A stretch of 64,000 nt of DNA from Isoetes taiwanensis (GCA_021234155.1 JAJEKV010000014.1:18384652-18448651); one strand, 5' to 3'; counted from the stretch's first letter, positions 8,987 through 20,020 are shown. The notes: generated from the sequence alone by a model not told the origin. Made by a program: numbers and translations.

Positions 8987-10642
8987 ATGGAGACTGTATT
9001 ATCTGCTGAGAATGTTGATGCCAATATATGCCCTGATATGGATGATCAGGCTTATATCTCTTTGCATATTCCCGAGGTGGCGAACCGGATTCGTCACCTT
9101 GATAATCAGGCTCTTATTGCCAAGATTATAAGGGGTAATCCGTCTTTAGCTGAGATTAAGAAGACTTTTGAGCGTGTATGCCGTGGCAGATTCCTACCTC
9201 GGATCCAGCCTTTGGGAAACTTATACTTTCTCATTACCTTGCAAACTGAAAAGGAAGCCCAGCTTCTTTTCAAAAAGGGGATAATCACTTGTCTCAATGG
9301 CCAAGTTTTGCTGCAAAAATGGAGACCAGACTTCAATCCCAAAAAGCCTGATGCATTGTTCTATCCAATATGGTTGTCACTTTCTGATCTTAGTGCTGAA
9401 TATTGGACTGAGAAGGCTTTCAAAGCCATTGCTTCCTATCTTGGGGAGTACGTGTGCATGGGTGGTAACACCTCTGAGGCCCCAAAGATTTGCATCACAG
9501 TGGATATTCTAAAACCACTTCCACGCTCTGTCTTCTTCAAAGGATTCAATAATACTTTAATAGAGTTTATTCTCTCTATCTCTGGTCCCCCCTTCCCCTG
9601 TCCTGGCTGTGGAGCTAGGGTGCATGCTGGGGACATATGTTCAGACCACTCTCCGGTCTTTGAGCACAACGGATCTCACGCTCCAGACAAAAATAGACTG
9701 GCTCCTATTATTGACTCTGATGGGTTTATGGAAATCAATCCCAAAAAGTCTGCCAAGAAGCAGACCATTGCTGTTACCCCAGACTATGGAGGTGAGTGCT
9801 CCATGAAGGCCTGCCCAACGCCTTCCCCTGTTCCAGAGAATAAGCCCTCTACTCTTGAGTCAGCTTCGGAACCTCCTTTGCCTACAGAGGTCCTCTCATG
9901 CCACAATAGATTTGGCCCACTTGCCCTCACTGATATTGATCCCACTGAAGAGGGCTGGCCACTTGGTCTGGCAACTCCTCCAGAATCTGCTGCAGAGAAC
10001 CCAACTGATCACTCTGGCCCTATTAGATATCCCCAACTCAATGGGGAAGTCTGTATTACTTCGCCAAAGGCAAACCAACTCAATAGGGTCTGCCTGATTC
10101 AAGATCTCTTCTTCAATGCCTCCAAGCTCCACTATGCTGGCTCTAGCCTGGTCTGCGCTGATTCTGGTCAGGGGAACCCCTGCTCTACAATCTTAGAATC
10201 CCAACCTCTTGTTACTAGCAGCCCCAAAGAAGCTCCATCTGCTATGGAGATTATGAACAATCATACTCTTATTCCTGCTGTGCACACAAGTCTCTTGGTT
10301 GCAGATCCTACTGATCAAGTTAATACTGCTGCTACGGGCAGCCCCAAAGAAGCTCCGTCTGCTATCAAGAGTAAGAACAATCATGCACTTATTCCAGCAC
10401 TCATTCCAGAGGTGCACACAAACCTTTTGGTTGAAGGTCATACTGATCAAGTAAATGCTGTTGGCAACAATACTTCATTGTCTAAGAAATTAAATGGGAA
10501 AAAGAAAGGGAAGGATATTGGGATTAAACCTGGGAAATATACTTTTGAAGCATCAATAGCAAAAGCATGTTTGGATCACTCTCTGGAGCAAGGATGCATG
10601 GCCCTTCCGGCAAACAAGGATGTTGGGAATACTCCTCTTTAA
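8987..10642 (+). CDS. LINE ORF1 protein (DUF4283-like plus CCHC knuckle)
   Basis: This 551-residue intact frame is the ORF1 of a plant L1 element, an RNA-binding protein that packages the LINE transcript. The start is the first ATG in frame (METVLSAEN). Residues of about 55-170 (GRFLPRIQPLGNLYFLI ... LLQKWRPDFNP ... FYPIWLSLSDLSAEYW) follow the DUF4283 pattern found in plant LINE and retroelement gag-like proteins. A zinc knuckle C-x2-C-x4-H-x4-C follows at Cys205, Cys208, His213 and Cys218. The C-terminal half is low-complexity, Pro/Ser/Thr-rich, with two near-repeats around SPKEAPSA. The frame is intact although ORF2 is broken, so it may persist by chance or be relatively recent. Confidence 0.85.
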   Translation: METVLSAENVDANICPDMDDQAYISLHIPEVANRIRHLDNQALIAKIIRGNPSLAEIKKTFERVCRGRFLPRIQPLGNLYFLITLQTEKEAQLLFKKGIITCLNGQVLLQKWRPDFNPKKPDALFYPIWLSLSDLSAEYWTEKAFKAIASYLGEYVCMGGNTSEAPKICITVDILKPLPRSVFFKGFNNTLIEFILSISGPPFPCPGCGARVHAGDICSDHSPVFEHNGSHAPDKNRLAPIIDSDGFMEINPKKSAKKQTIAVTPDYGGECSMKACPTPSPVPENKPSTLESASEPPLPTEVLSCHNRFGPLALTDIDPTEEGWPLGLATPPESAAENPTDHSGPIRYPQLNGEVCITSPKANQLNRVCLIQDLFFNASKLHYAGSSLVCADSGQGNPCSTILESQPLVTSSPKEAPSAMEIMNNHTLIPAVHTSLLVADPTDQVNTAATGSPKEAPSAIKSKNNHALIPALIPEVHTNLLVEGHTDQVNAVGNNTSLSKKLNGKKKGKDIGIKPGKYTFEASIAKACLDHSLEQGCMALPANKDVGNTPL

Positions 10643-11113
10643 TGCTGAAGCTGGAAGCTTCTTTCAAGTTTTTATGTTCTGCATACTTCCTAGTCTTGTG
10701 GTCATTTTGTTCCTTAACCACAGGCTTATATTTGTCCTGTATCAGGCTTATTTAGTAAGGCAGATTTTGTAAGGCAGATCTTCTTATATCAGATGTTATA
10801 CAGATGTCTTTATAAAATGCTCAGTATGTTCCAACTTATTCTGAAGGTTTTTGGCTATATCTGGTCTGTGGTAATATCTCTATTTTCTGCTATTTGTATG
10901 TGGTCTGGAGCATCTCGGTTTCCACTCTACCTGCAAAACATAACAATCAGCTTTGCATACATCTCTATAAAATCCTTGGTGTGGTGCTAGTGTTTAAGAG
11001 ATGATGCATTCCGGTTGCATAAAAACAGAGTAAAAGATCTTCTCTTTGGTCTTAAGGAATGGCTTAAAAGATTCGGCACCACCAAGACCTTTGTGTATAG
11101 TTCGAATAAAACA
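10643..11113 (+). other. LINE spacer between ORF1 and the extra ORF
   Basis: This AT-rich stretch is part of the LINE. Short open stretches occur but none has a recognisable domain. The frame of the following ORF is open from about 11015 without an ATG until 11114. Confidence 0.5.
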
Positions 11114-11857
11114 ATGGTGTTCCGATGGCAAACTAGTTGTGAACTGCGTTTCATTGCCTTTGCCTCGCGATATTACGACAATACTCAGTCTCATAAGTCG
11201 ACCCAAAATACAACTAAATGGCAACCGACACCTAGTAAAAAGGGTTTCGCTGCCTATTCTTTATATTGGGTGTTGCGAATTCCTACTTTATGCAAGTATT
11301 TTTATCTCCCCTTCTATTCTAGCAATATCATTGAGATATATCATGCTCGCCTCAAAGATATATGGATGGGTCCTACTTTTTTGGTGGGGGGAAAGAACGA
11401 CAACTCTATGCTTTATGATAAAGATTTACATACCCTATGTCTATTCACTTTGGAAGACAATTTTATCAAGTCTGTTCTGTCACCCATGTGGAGCCTCTTG
11501 AGAAACTCCAGCAACATCTACATTTGGAAGGTGTCGCCCCTATGGGACACCTTGGCACTTCTCTCAAAAAAAGGGGCATATATATGCTCTTTGGAATTTC
11601 TTCGTAAAAGGTTAACGAAGTGCCCGTTAACATACCCCTCCTCTTTATCTATGATGGAAGCTTTTGAAGGGGGGTTCCATATAGTTTTCAATATTTCCAG
11701 AAGTTTGCTCCCCCTTTGGGATAATATGGAACTCTTTCCATTTAGGGCTTACTGGGATACCTCGACTTGCCCCTTTTTTGCATATCCTAGGTGCTGTCTC
11801 CTTGTGAGAAGGTGTGACCCTACCAGGAAGGAGCATATCATAACCTCCTCGGGATGA
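11114..11857 (+). CDS. Extra LINE ORF of 247 aa overlapping ORF2 start (ATGA)
   Basis: An open frame begins at the first in-frame ATG (NKT-MVFRW) and runs 247 codons in AT-rich DNA. Its stop TGA (11855-11857) shares bases with the ORF2 start ATG (11854-11856), an ATGA overlap typical of termination-reinitiation. The product is rich in Ser, Leu, Trp and aromatic residues and has scattered Cys, but I recognise no domain. Plant L1 elements normally have only a short spacer between ORF1 and ORF2, so this is unusual. It might be a translated third protein or a chance frame. The length and exact junction favour the former. Confidence 0.5.
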   Translation: MVFRWQTSCELRFIAFASRYYDNTQSHKSTQNTTKWQPTPSKKGFAAYSLYWVLRIPTLCKYFYLPFYSSNIIEIYHARLKDIWMGPTFLVGGKNDNSMLYDKDLHTLCLFTLEDNFIKSVLSPMWSLLRNSSNIYIWKVSPLWDTLALLSKKGAYICSLEFLRKRLTKCPLTYPSSLSMMEAFEGGFHIVFNISRSLLPLWDNMELFPFRAYWDTSTCPFFAYPRCCLLVRRCDPTRKEHIITSSG

Positions 11858-14091
11858 TCATTGTTTCTTGGAATTTGCGTGGCATTAAAGGTGCACTCAA
11901 ACGTGCTAGAGTCTTAGCGGCAATTAGATCAATGAAGGCTGACATTGTCATGCTGCAGGAACATAGCAGTTGGGTGGGTAATGGCTACTCCTCTTTTAGC
12001 TGTGCTGCCCAGGGTACTAAGGGCGGTACTTGTATCCTTTGGAAAGGTCAGGCCCAGAAAAACCACTTCTCAGGTCGGGGGGGCAGGTGGCAGTCAATTA
12101 TATTTGAAAACAATAACTGTCAGTGGGGGCTTATCAATGTTTACGCCTCCAATAAGCCTGCTGAGAGGGCAACTATGTGGCATAACATTGAGAGTTGGAT
12201 TTCACAGCACGAGAACGTGGTTGATAACTGGATACTCGGGGGTGACCTAAATATGACTGACACTTGGGATCAAAAAGTGGGTTTGCATAGGAATCTGGCT
12301 TTCTCTAATCAATGGTGCAGGCTTTTCTCTGGTTCCTCCCTCCAATACTACATTTTCCTGGTCTAACAAATAGAAGGGTCAGGATAGAGTGTATTGTTTG
12401 CTTGATAGATTCTATCTGGCCAACAAATCTGCAGGATTTATGGACAAAGCTTATCTTGAAGGAGATCTTGCATTCACTCATTCGGATCATGTTCCGCAGA
12501 GGCTTACTCTTGAGGATATTCCCTCTGCAAGGAAATCAGGTAATATTCCTTTCAAGTTCAACGTCTCATGGTTAACCAAAGAAGTGTTCTGGAACCCTTT
12601 TAAGGCTTTTCTTGGCTCAATGGAAAATGGGGACAACTCCCCTTCCATGAAGGCATGGGCCCAGAAGCTCAACCTCATGAAAGCTTGGATCAAGAAATGG
12701 GGAAGAAATAGGGCTCTGATCTTTAAAAAGGAAAAGGATCTTGTATACAATAGTCTCCGGATTGTTAAGCAAGAACTTTTTAGCGACCCCTACAACCGAG
12801 ATAAACACGCTTTGGAGGAGGAGCTCGAAAGCAAAGCTAAAGCTATAGAGGAGGAGGAAGCAAGGGGTGCAGCTATACGCTCCAAAACTAAATGGTATGC
12901 TGAACTTGATCATGAGAACTCTAAGTGTTTTTTTAGACTGGCTGGGGCTAGATTAGCAAAAAATAGCATTACCTCTATCAAAGATCAAAATCAGATCCTC
13001 CTAACAGATCAAGATGAAATCAAATGCTTCATTAGGGGAAGCTTCCAGGACCAATTTAAAGAGGAACCTCTTCCATCCACTTATAGATAAGAAATTGCTA
13101 GATGGCTGCCAAAGGTTGATTGGGTGCACTTGGTTTCGGAAGCTGACAATCAATCCTTACTTCAACAGTTAGGGGATGAAGAAGTTTATAGAACTCTTTG
13201 TTCCTTGGCAGCTGGTAAATCCCCTGGTCCAGACGGATTTCGCCCGGAGTTTTTCAGAGAGTTTTGGGAATTCTTGGGGCATGACTTCCTCAGGGCTATC
13301 AGGGGTGCTTGGAACTCCCAGCTTTTACATCCTTCCTTGGCAGCTGGATTCATCACTCTCGTCCCTAAAGTGTCAAGACCTCAGGTTATCAATGAATGGA
13401 GACCTATTGCTTTGACCAATGTCCTATATAAGGTCATCATGAAAGTTTTGGCTAACCGTCTGAAACCTATCTTAAACAGGATTATTGGCAGAGAACAATC
13501 AGCCTTTCTTCCCGGAAGAAACATTTTGGATAATTACTTGGCTGCAAGGGAAGGGTTACATTGGTGTAGGGTATCAAGACAGAACTGTGTGCTGATAAAG
13601 ATGGATTTCAGGAAGGCCTGTGACTCTCTTAGATGGGAGGGTCTGCAAGAAGTGATGGTTCATATGGGTTTTCGTAGGCAGTTTGTTGATATTTCTATGG
13701 GCATGAACAAGCTAGCATCAGCATCGGTGCTTGTCAATGGGGAACCATCTGGCCTCTTTGATCTCCGTAAAGGTATCAGGCAAGGGTGCCCTCTGGCTCC
13801 TTACTTGTTTCTCATCATGGCAAATCTACTTACCAGGATGGTGGAACTCAAAATTTCAGAAGGTTCAATGAGTGGTCTCTCTCTACCTGGTGATGCCGAT
13901 GAGCTCACAATTATGCAATATGCTGACGATACATTCATGTTTCTCAGATTTGATGATGGTAGCTTTCAGGCATTTCGGGATGTTCTCCTGGCTTTTGAGA
14001 TTGTATCCAGGATTGGTCTTAATCCTAACAAATGTTACACTCTATGGGCACTTGAAACTGCACCTGATCCTCGAGCCAGTATGCTAGGGTT

Positions 14092-15500
14092 GGGTGCAAA
14101 ATCGGTACTGGGTAGCAGAAATCACCGTCCGGACGCCGCTTACAAGTGCTTAAAATCGGTGTGTTTTAAACACGACGTGCGTGATTGAAGTATTGACATG
14201 TAGGGTCTTGCCGGTCAAATGACAAAGGCGAGAAATCATGAACATGTTTGGTGCCGGAAACATGAATGCCTGTAGCCCGCCATATTCCTGGATGGCGGGC
14301 TAACCCATCTTGAATTCAAGCAAAATGGAGGGACTAATTGTTTCCAAGAATTGCCTGAACCGAAATTCAACAATTTGCCCTCACCAATTTTGCAATACAC
14401 AGAAATCCGGGATAGATGAAACCCAATTCCTCTCCCCGCTCAATTCTGAGCCATTGATGCGACAAGGAAGAGATATCGAGGGCGGAGATTGTATGCAAAG
14501 AAGGTAGCAATGAAGAAGAATTCCCCTTCTAAAGATTAAGCCTTCAAAGAAGAATAAGAAATTGAGACCGAAAGTGACCAAGAGAATAAGAGAAATTTCG
14601 GGAGAAATTTATGAAGTATTCAACCAAATTAGTACAAATGTTGATGACAATGACAAAGGCCGCATCCTTGGGTCTTCTTTGGAGGGCAAGGGATTTACCA
14701 ATTGCTTCTATAAAGAAATCTAAGCAGGTTACTATGGCCGAAAGCAAATGGTGAAGAATTTGAAGGAAACAATGCAAGAACATAAGTTTGAGAGGAATCA
14801 TGACATGCTTCGTGCAAGGAAGTCCACCACGATAATGGCGGCGGGTACAAATGGTGTCAAGCCATTGAATCAAGCGAAGTGGCGATTGCTCGGCATCCCC
14901 GGAAAAACAATTTCAAATGCTTTTCAAAGAAGGGTGCAAGCTAACAAAGGGGAAGGACCTTGGTCAATGTTCAGGAGGAGGAAGCGGATGGATAGCATGT
15001 TAGATCACAATAGAGAAGCTGTTATCAAGTTCTGGACAGAAAATACAAGAGTTTCTCCATACAAGAAAGACGTGAGGAAGTATGTATCAGAGACAGGAAT
15101 AAAGATGGAACATCCAATTCACCTTCTTGAAGTCAGCCAAGTAAGTATTCATCCTATATTGTAGGGTTCATTATATGTAGCATTTATTTGGCATTCACAC
15201 GATTTCCCTGCAGTTGCAATTCTACCTCAGGTTTAGAGAGGAGAATCCTCTCTAAACCCCCTCTCCAACCAAGCTTCTTCCTCGTGGGGCTTCACCCCCG
15301 AATTGCACAGACCTCTGATGGTGTGAACATCATCCGCGCTCCATGCCTCCATCATCAACAGTGAAACACTGATCTGAGTTTTCGGGCCCAGGGGAAAAGG
15401 AGGGAGAAGGGCGTGACGGGCTTCGACGTCCGCGAGTTTCAGCACTTAAAGTGCTTAAACGCTTCGCTAAAAGTTGTACCCCACTAGCGATTTTACACCC
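14092..15500. mobile_element. 1.4-kb DNA transposon nested in LINE ORF2
   Basis: The ends are inverted: GGGTGCAAAATCG on the left and CGATTTTACACCC on the right, one mismatch in 13, with weaker similarity continuing inward. The 4-bp GGTT flanks both sides (14088-14091 and 15501-15504), and deleting one copy plus the element restores the LINE reading frame. The inner ends also carry related GTGCTTAA / TTAAGTGC palindromic words. The interior holds a 138-residue ORF at 14748-15164. The superfamily is uncertain: a 4-bp duplication with GGGTG ends does not fit CACTA, hAT, Mutator or Harbinger rules cleanly. Confidence 0.82.
14748..15164 (+). CDS. ORF inside the nested transposon (138 aa), transposase fragment?
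   Basis: An ATG at 14748 opens 138 basic residues (many Lys/Arg). The stretch VIKFWTENTRVSPYKKDVRK resembles, by memory only, a motif seen in uncharacterised transposon-borne proteins of bryophytes and lycophytes in which a W...TRVSP..KDV block precedes a DDE-like region. The frame stops before any catalytic domain, so if the resemblance is real this is the N-terminal part of a truncated transposase. A second small frame at 14310-14507 has no recognisable feature. Confidence 0.4.
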   Translation: MVKNLKETMQEHKFERNHDMLRARKSTTIMAAGTNGVKPLNQAKWRLLGIPGKTISNAFQRRVQANKGEGPWSMFRRRKRMDSMLDHNREAVIKFWTENTRVSPYKKDVRKYVSETGIKMEHPIHLLEVSQVSIHPIL

Positions 15501-17024
15501 GGTTTCCAGTGGTGAAAGCAGGGGAATCAATTACTCTTCTAGGCCTTCCACTTTCCTTATCTGATAATATTAAAGGACTCTGGTCGCCTCTGTTGGATCG
15601 TCTTCGGAAGAAAGTTGCCTTATGGTCAGCCAAAGGTCTCACTGTGTCTGGGCGTGTAATAGTAGCCAATGCTGTCCTTGCTGCCTCTCACATTTTCTTC
15701 TCGTCTGTAATAGTGGCGCAGAAATTTGTGTACAACCAGATCTAGGTCATAATCAGGAAATTTGGGGAGGTATGGCCAAGGTGGGCTGGTCAGAATTATG
15801 TAGAGATAAGAAAGAAGGTGGTCTTGGTTGCAAAGACCCCTTCTCTCAGGCTCAGGCATTAGCAGCCAGATACGTATGGAGAGTACTGCAAGGTGACACC
15901 TCCCCTGCCCTAACATTTGTCAGATATTGGTTTCAACGTTGTAAACTCAAAAGCAAGCCTTCCCTCCCTAGGGATGAATTTGGAGCAACGTTTAGAGACT
16001 TCAAGATAGCCCCAGGTACCTCTCCTGTTATGAGAAGAATACTCCAAGCATGGGCGAAGGTGCTACCACTATGCTCTCCTGCTAAGCTACCTCCACATGC
16101 TAGTAAGATCAATCCATTTTGGAATATTAGGGTTTGGGGAACAAGGAATCTTCCTCTTGCACTAGTACACCCTCGGATCTATAGTAAGTGGAAAGTTCAC
16201 GGAATCTCCAGGCTATCTCACCTTTGGGAGAATGGTAGATGGATCTCTTGGTCCAAACTAAAAAGGCTGGTCCCAAACGCTGGCGAGGGTGATAGGAAGA
16301 TCCTGAGGGAAATCCAAGCTAATATCTCTGGTCTCTCTGGATTGGAGGGTCCCGAGGAAAGTTGGGAGTGTGTGGAATCCCCTTCCTACAAGGTAGCTAA
16401 GGTATATCGAGCGCTTCATGGAGAAGTTCCCTTGAAAGCTGAGTTCATCCTTGGGGTCAATAGACCAGCTGCTATTCAACTCCTTGCCAACTCCTGGAAG
16501 TCCATGTGATCTCGCAGAATCCAGTTCTTGCAGTGGACAGCCCTTCAAGGTGGTCTCTCCTCCAATTCTAAACTCTTCCTAAGAGGTATCTCAGCAAGTG
16601 ACCTATGCCCTCTAGGCTGTCAAGTTAGCGAATCAACTGCACACGTGTTCTTTTGCCCCAGGATTTCTGGTTTTTGGAGGTGGGTTACTCCTATTCTAGG
16701 GCTTGACTTACACCAACTCAACTGGCCAGGTATTATAATTTCATCTGGGACGTGCCAAATTACCACTTCTTTGGTATCAATTGCCCTTTGGTGGTCTGGA
16801 AGCATCGGTGCCAGGTTGCTTACGGGGGGCATGAAGTTAGCATTGATAAAATTAAAAGCCTCTTCAATATGGAAGTGGCCTTAATGGCGCTAGCCCATCA
16901 TAGAAAGATGGGTAGGAACTATAACAAGGAACTTGACAGAATTGGCAAGCTTGAAGGTTTTTACACGTTCTTCAAGTGTAACTGGGTTGACAAGGATGAA
17001 GGCAACCATCAATGCAGGAGGTAA

Positions 17025-17294
17025 AAACTCCTGTCCAGATTATAAAAAATGTACAACCCCCAAACGGAAATGATGGTTGGAAGTGCACAGCCCGATCTAT
17101 AGTACTCGCTCTTGTGGTGAAGATGGTGCTTTGCCCTATAGTACCTACATTAGTGGGGAAGAAGAACTGGTTGGGCCACTAGTACACCTTCAATTATCGT
17201 GTTTTGGGTCTTTGGGCTACATCTCTCTATCTGTCCCAATGAGGGGACCTAATGTACTCTTTTTCTAAAACTAATAAATTGTACTCTTACCCTC
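17025..17294 (+). other. LINE 3' untranslated region
   Basis: This is non-coding sequence between the ORF2 stop and the poly(A) tail at 17295-17320. It contains no conspicuous hairpin. It differs from the structured 3' ends of the non-L1 LINEs elsewhere in the window. Confidence 0.6.
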
Positions 17295-17320
17295 AAAAAA
17301 AGAAAAAAAAAAAAAAAAAA

Positions 17321-18110
17321 TTCTAAAATGTCAACAGAATTAGTTTATTAACAAAAGATATCACCTTAGTTGCAACAAAACAACAGGTAAACAAAGTGAA
17401 CATTGCGTATGAACACGGAGGGCTTTCACCACTCAATCAAACATGATGAGATGCTATGTAGCCATGGTATAGTTCCCATTTTGCCCTTGCTAGAATACAT
17501 GCAATGCAAACTTACTTTCTCTTGGTCAGAAAAATAAACATGCGTTGGTCTGAGTATTTGTGCACATGTAAGACTACTAGAAAAAGGGCCATATGTTTCT
17601 TGAAGGCCATTTAATGATCGGTTAATAAGTTTTTTAAGTATTATAACGTTGATTGATACATGATATCTTGTGTGTGCCTCCTCCCACCAGTACGTATTGT
17701 GTAGGATAAGCATATTATCATGGCATCCCCCTTGTTAATTTTAAATGAGTCTAGTGCTGGCTACAGTGTTATGCATATAGCTAAATGAGAAGATAACATA
17801 AAGCATACCCAATTTATGCTTGAAAATTGTCATGGCCATTGCATACATAAAACTATCAATTCCTTTTCTTGGAGGCGGGCATAAATTCTAAAATGTCAAC
17901 AAAATTAGTGATTGAAAGCATATCTTTATTAACAAAAGATATCACCTTAGTTGCAACAAAACAACAGGTAAACAAAGTGAACATTGCGTATGAACACGGA
18001 GGGCTTTCACCACTCAATCAAACATGATGAGATGCTATGTAGCCATGGTATAGTTCCCATTTTGCCCTTGCTAGAATACATGCAATGCAAACTTACTTTC
18101 TCTTGGTCAG
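17321..18110 (+). repeat. Direct duplication: LINE-filled copy and empty copy
   Basis: Copy 1 is 7877-8072 continued by 17321-17530, split by the LINE. Copy 2 is 17700-18110, uninterrupted. They match almost base for base (for example GGATAAGCATATTATCATGG and GAACACGGAGGGCTTTCACC), except for about 15 bases missing from copy 1 near 17335. A more diverged third copy lies at 28618-29000. The 17531-17699 spacer is unrelated. The near-identity suggests that this duplication is recent compared with the 28.6-kb copy. Confidence 0.88.
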
Positions 18111-18136
18111 ATAACCAACACACCAAAAAAGCAAGA

Positions 18137-18459
18137 TGTTATGCACTAGCACCTCTAGTAATAACCAACACACCAAAAGGATGGATCCTTCATGAGCCTC
18201 AACCTCTACAAGGCTTTAACCCCCACAGACCATATCAATTCCCCTCCTTCGAGATGCTTGTCCTCAAGCATGTGGAACACACCAATGTTGCCACGAGGAA
18301 TTGAACCTTGATTGGTGTTGCCACGAGGAATTGAACCTTGGCTCTGATATCAAATGCTACACACTAGCACCTCTAATGATAACCAACACACAAAAGGATG
18401 GATCCTTCATGAGCCCCAACATCTACAAGGCTTTATCTCATACCACACGGACTATATCA
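18137..18459 (-). mobile_element. 323-bp TRIM (miniature LTR element)
   Basis: Read on the minus strand, the 5' LTR is 18459-18355 (TGATATAG...GTAGCA) and the 3' LTR 18237-18137 (TGATATGG...ATAACA), both TG...CA and about 80-85% alike. Immediately after the 5' LTR is a primer-binding site of the initiator-Met type (TTTGATATCAGAGCC, complement at 18340-18354). Immediately before the 3' LTR is a polypurine tract (GAAGGAGGGGAAT). The 117-bp interior encodes nothing and contains GGTGTTGCCACGAGGAATTG (given on the plus strand) twice. Flanks CAAGA and CAAAA are an imperfect 5-bp duplication. These features together define a terminal-repeat retrotransposon in miniature. Confidence 0.82.
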
Positions 18460-19204
18460 CAAAAGCACTTCAAATGCAGGATGCATGTAAGAAGCGCAAT
18501 GGTAGAAAACATATGCTAATGCTCGTGAATTCTGCAAATAAATGATGCAAACATGTGAGCTATAATATAGAGCTTGTTTTAAAATACATCATAGAATTAA
18601 GACTAAGGAAAAAAAACTACAAATAAAAAGCTTTCACATTAATCCTTTTTGTCATTATCCATATGCTTCAAGATGATTTGCCTCTATCAACATTGGGGCT
18701 GAAATTTAGAGTAGATGCCCGGAGCATATGTTTGTTTACAAAGTGAATCTACACCAAACATTGAATTAATAACAGAAAAACTTGGTTTCATAGAGATATG
18801 AATACACTGAGAAGACAATACTTCAGGCCTTTTGTATAGAATGGACTCAAATATTAACTCGAACCTATTGAAGATGGAACTTGAAAACTTGTTTATAATT
18901 GTCCTCATAACTTTGGGCAAACCACATTTATGAGCTGAATCTCAAAACTTATGCCCTGCAGGAGATACACGTGGAAATCAGTCTTTCAATAATGATGTGC
19001 TAGAAACTTGGTCTTGAATCTCCAATATAAAGGTGGAAGTTGAATCATTCTTTCATGCCACCCATCGAATACATAATGTTTCGTTCATAGGTAAGTTATT
19101 AAGACAAAATGATTTCACACATATGTTGAGAGCAAAGAAATGCACATGTATTGAGAGCAAAGAAATGCAGATTTCATACATATGTTTGAAAGCAAGGAAG
19201 TGCA
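18460..19204. other. No gene supported
   Basis: This is AT-rich sequence with a 78-codon minus-strand open stretch (18687-18920) that has no recognisable domain. A short direct repeat of GAGAGCAAAGAAATGCA occurs near 19124-19168. It could include a decayed downstream exon of the 5-phosphatase pseudogene, but I cannot show that. Confidence 0.3.
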
Positions 19205-20020
19205 TTTCTAACAATGATATTTCCTTCCTAGAAGAAGAGATTCCCAATCATTAGCTACCATCAGCGCCCTTACTTCACTATCCGACAAACATAGCCTATG
19301 CTTCAAGTCTCCAAGCCACATTACACGGCTGCAATGGCAGGTTGAAAATCATTAGTTAGAAATTTTTTAAGAGAATATTGCATATTTGGTTACTTACTCA
19401 TGATCCAGTATGGAATCTGGAAAGTTCCTTGCAACAGATAATTATAGAAGATCGTAAAAAGTACATCCTGTGCATGGTCCCTGTACTCATCTTGAGAAGC
19501 AGCATGCTCGCAGATATTGATTCCTGTTACAAAGAAAAGGATACTTAAGGGATGCGTGCTCCTGCAGGGTTATGTAGATAGTTATAAACTTTAATTGGTA
19601 AAGTACCTTCAGGGTACCCTTAAGCCCAAATTTTCATAAATGTAATTTAAAATGTAAGGGAATCTAAGTTTTTTTTTATTAGTTACTAGTAATGGTGCCC
19701 AGCATTGCTGGGCGTAAGTTGATGCCTGTAAATGTTTTGGGCTGCAAGAAAGAAAGCCCTATCCCTTTTCCTTTCCGTTTTGCTCTATCCCACATTTCAC
19801 TTTTCCTAATTTTCTATATTTCTCCTTTTTCTTTTTCTTTTCTTCTTGTTTTGCGTACATGTTTTTTTTTTCCCTCCCCTTCCCCTCCCCTCCCTTCCCT
19901 TCCCTTCCCTTTCCTTTTTCTCTTCCCTAATTTCGTTTTCCCTTTTACCAATGGTTTTTTTCCCTTCTCTTTCCCTCCTTTTTCCACGCTTTCCCTCTTG
20001 CTCTTTTTCTATGATATAGG

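Larger units (their letters stand above)
11854..17024 (+). pseudogene. LINE ORF2: endonuclease / reverse transcriptase, broken
   Basis: ORF2 nicks target DNA and reverse-transcribes LINE RNA. It starts MIIVSWNLRG at 11854. The AP-endonuclease part shows SWNLRG, LQE, GGDLNM and, after a frameshift near 12330-12345 and a TAG at 12371, SDHVP. A TAA at 13088 interrupts the linker. The RT (13124-14091) shows GKSPGPDGF, NEWRPIALTN, QSAFLPGRN, KMDFRKACD, GIRQGCPLAP and QYADDTFMF, so the catalytic YADD is present. A DNA transposon (14092-15500) then splits the frame at MLG-F; removing it rejoins MLG to FPVVKAGESITLLG in the same frame. Further lesions are a TAG plus frameshift near 15745, a TGA at 16507 and a shift near 16770. 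The C-terminal zf-RVT finger (CPLGC...HVFFC) lies at about 16608-16655. The protein ends at 17024. The element is non-functional. Confidence 0.9.
8073..17320 (+). mobile_element. Full-length-like L1-type LINE, 9.25 kb, decayed
   Basis: The element lies between two copies of AATTCTAAAATG (8061-8072, and 17319-17330 counting the last two A of the tail). It ends in a poly(A) run with one G (17295-17320), as expected for target-primed reverse transcription. The uninterrupted target is present in the paralogous copy at 17885-17900 (TTCTAAAATGTCAACAAAA). In order it holds two small related ORFs, an ORF1 with DUF4283-like and zinc-knuckle parts, an extra 247-codon ORF, and ORF2 with endonuclease, reverse transcriptase and a C-terminal zinc finger. 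ORF2 is broken by frameshifts, stops and a nested transposon at 14092-15500. ORF1 and the extra ORFs remain open. Confidence 0.92.
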
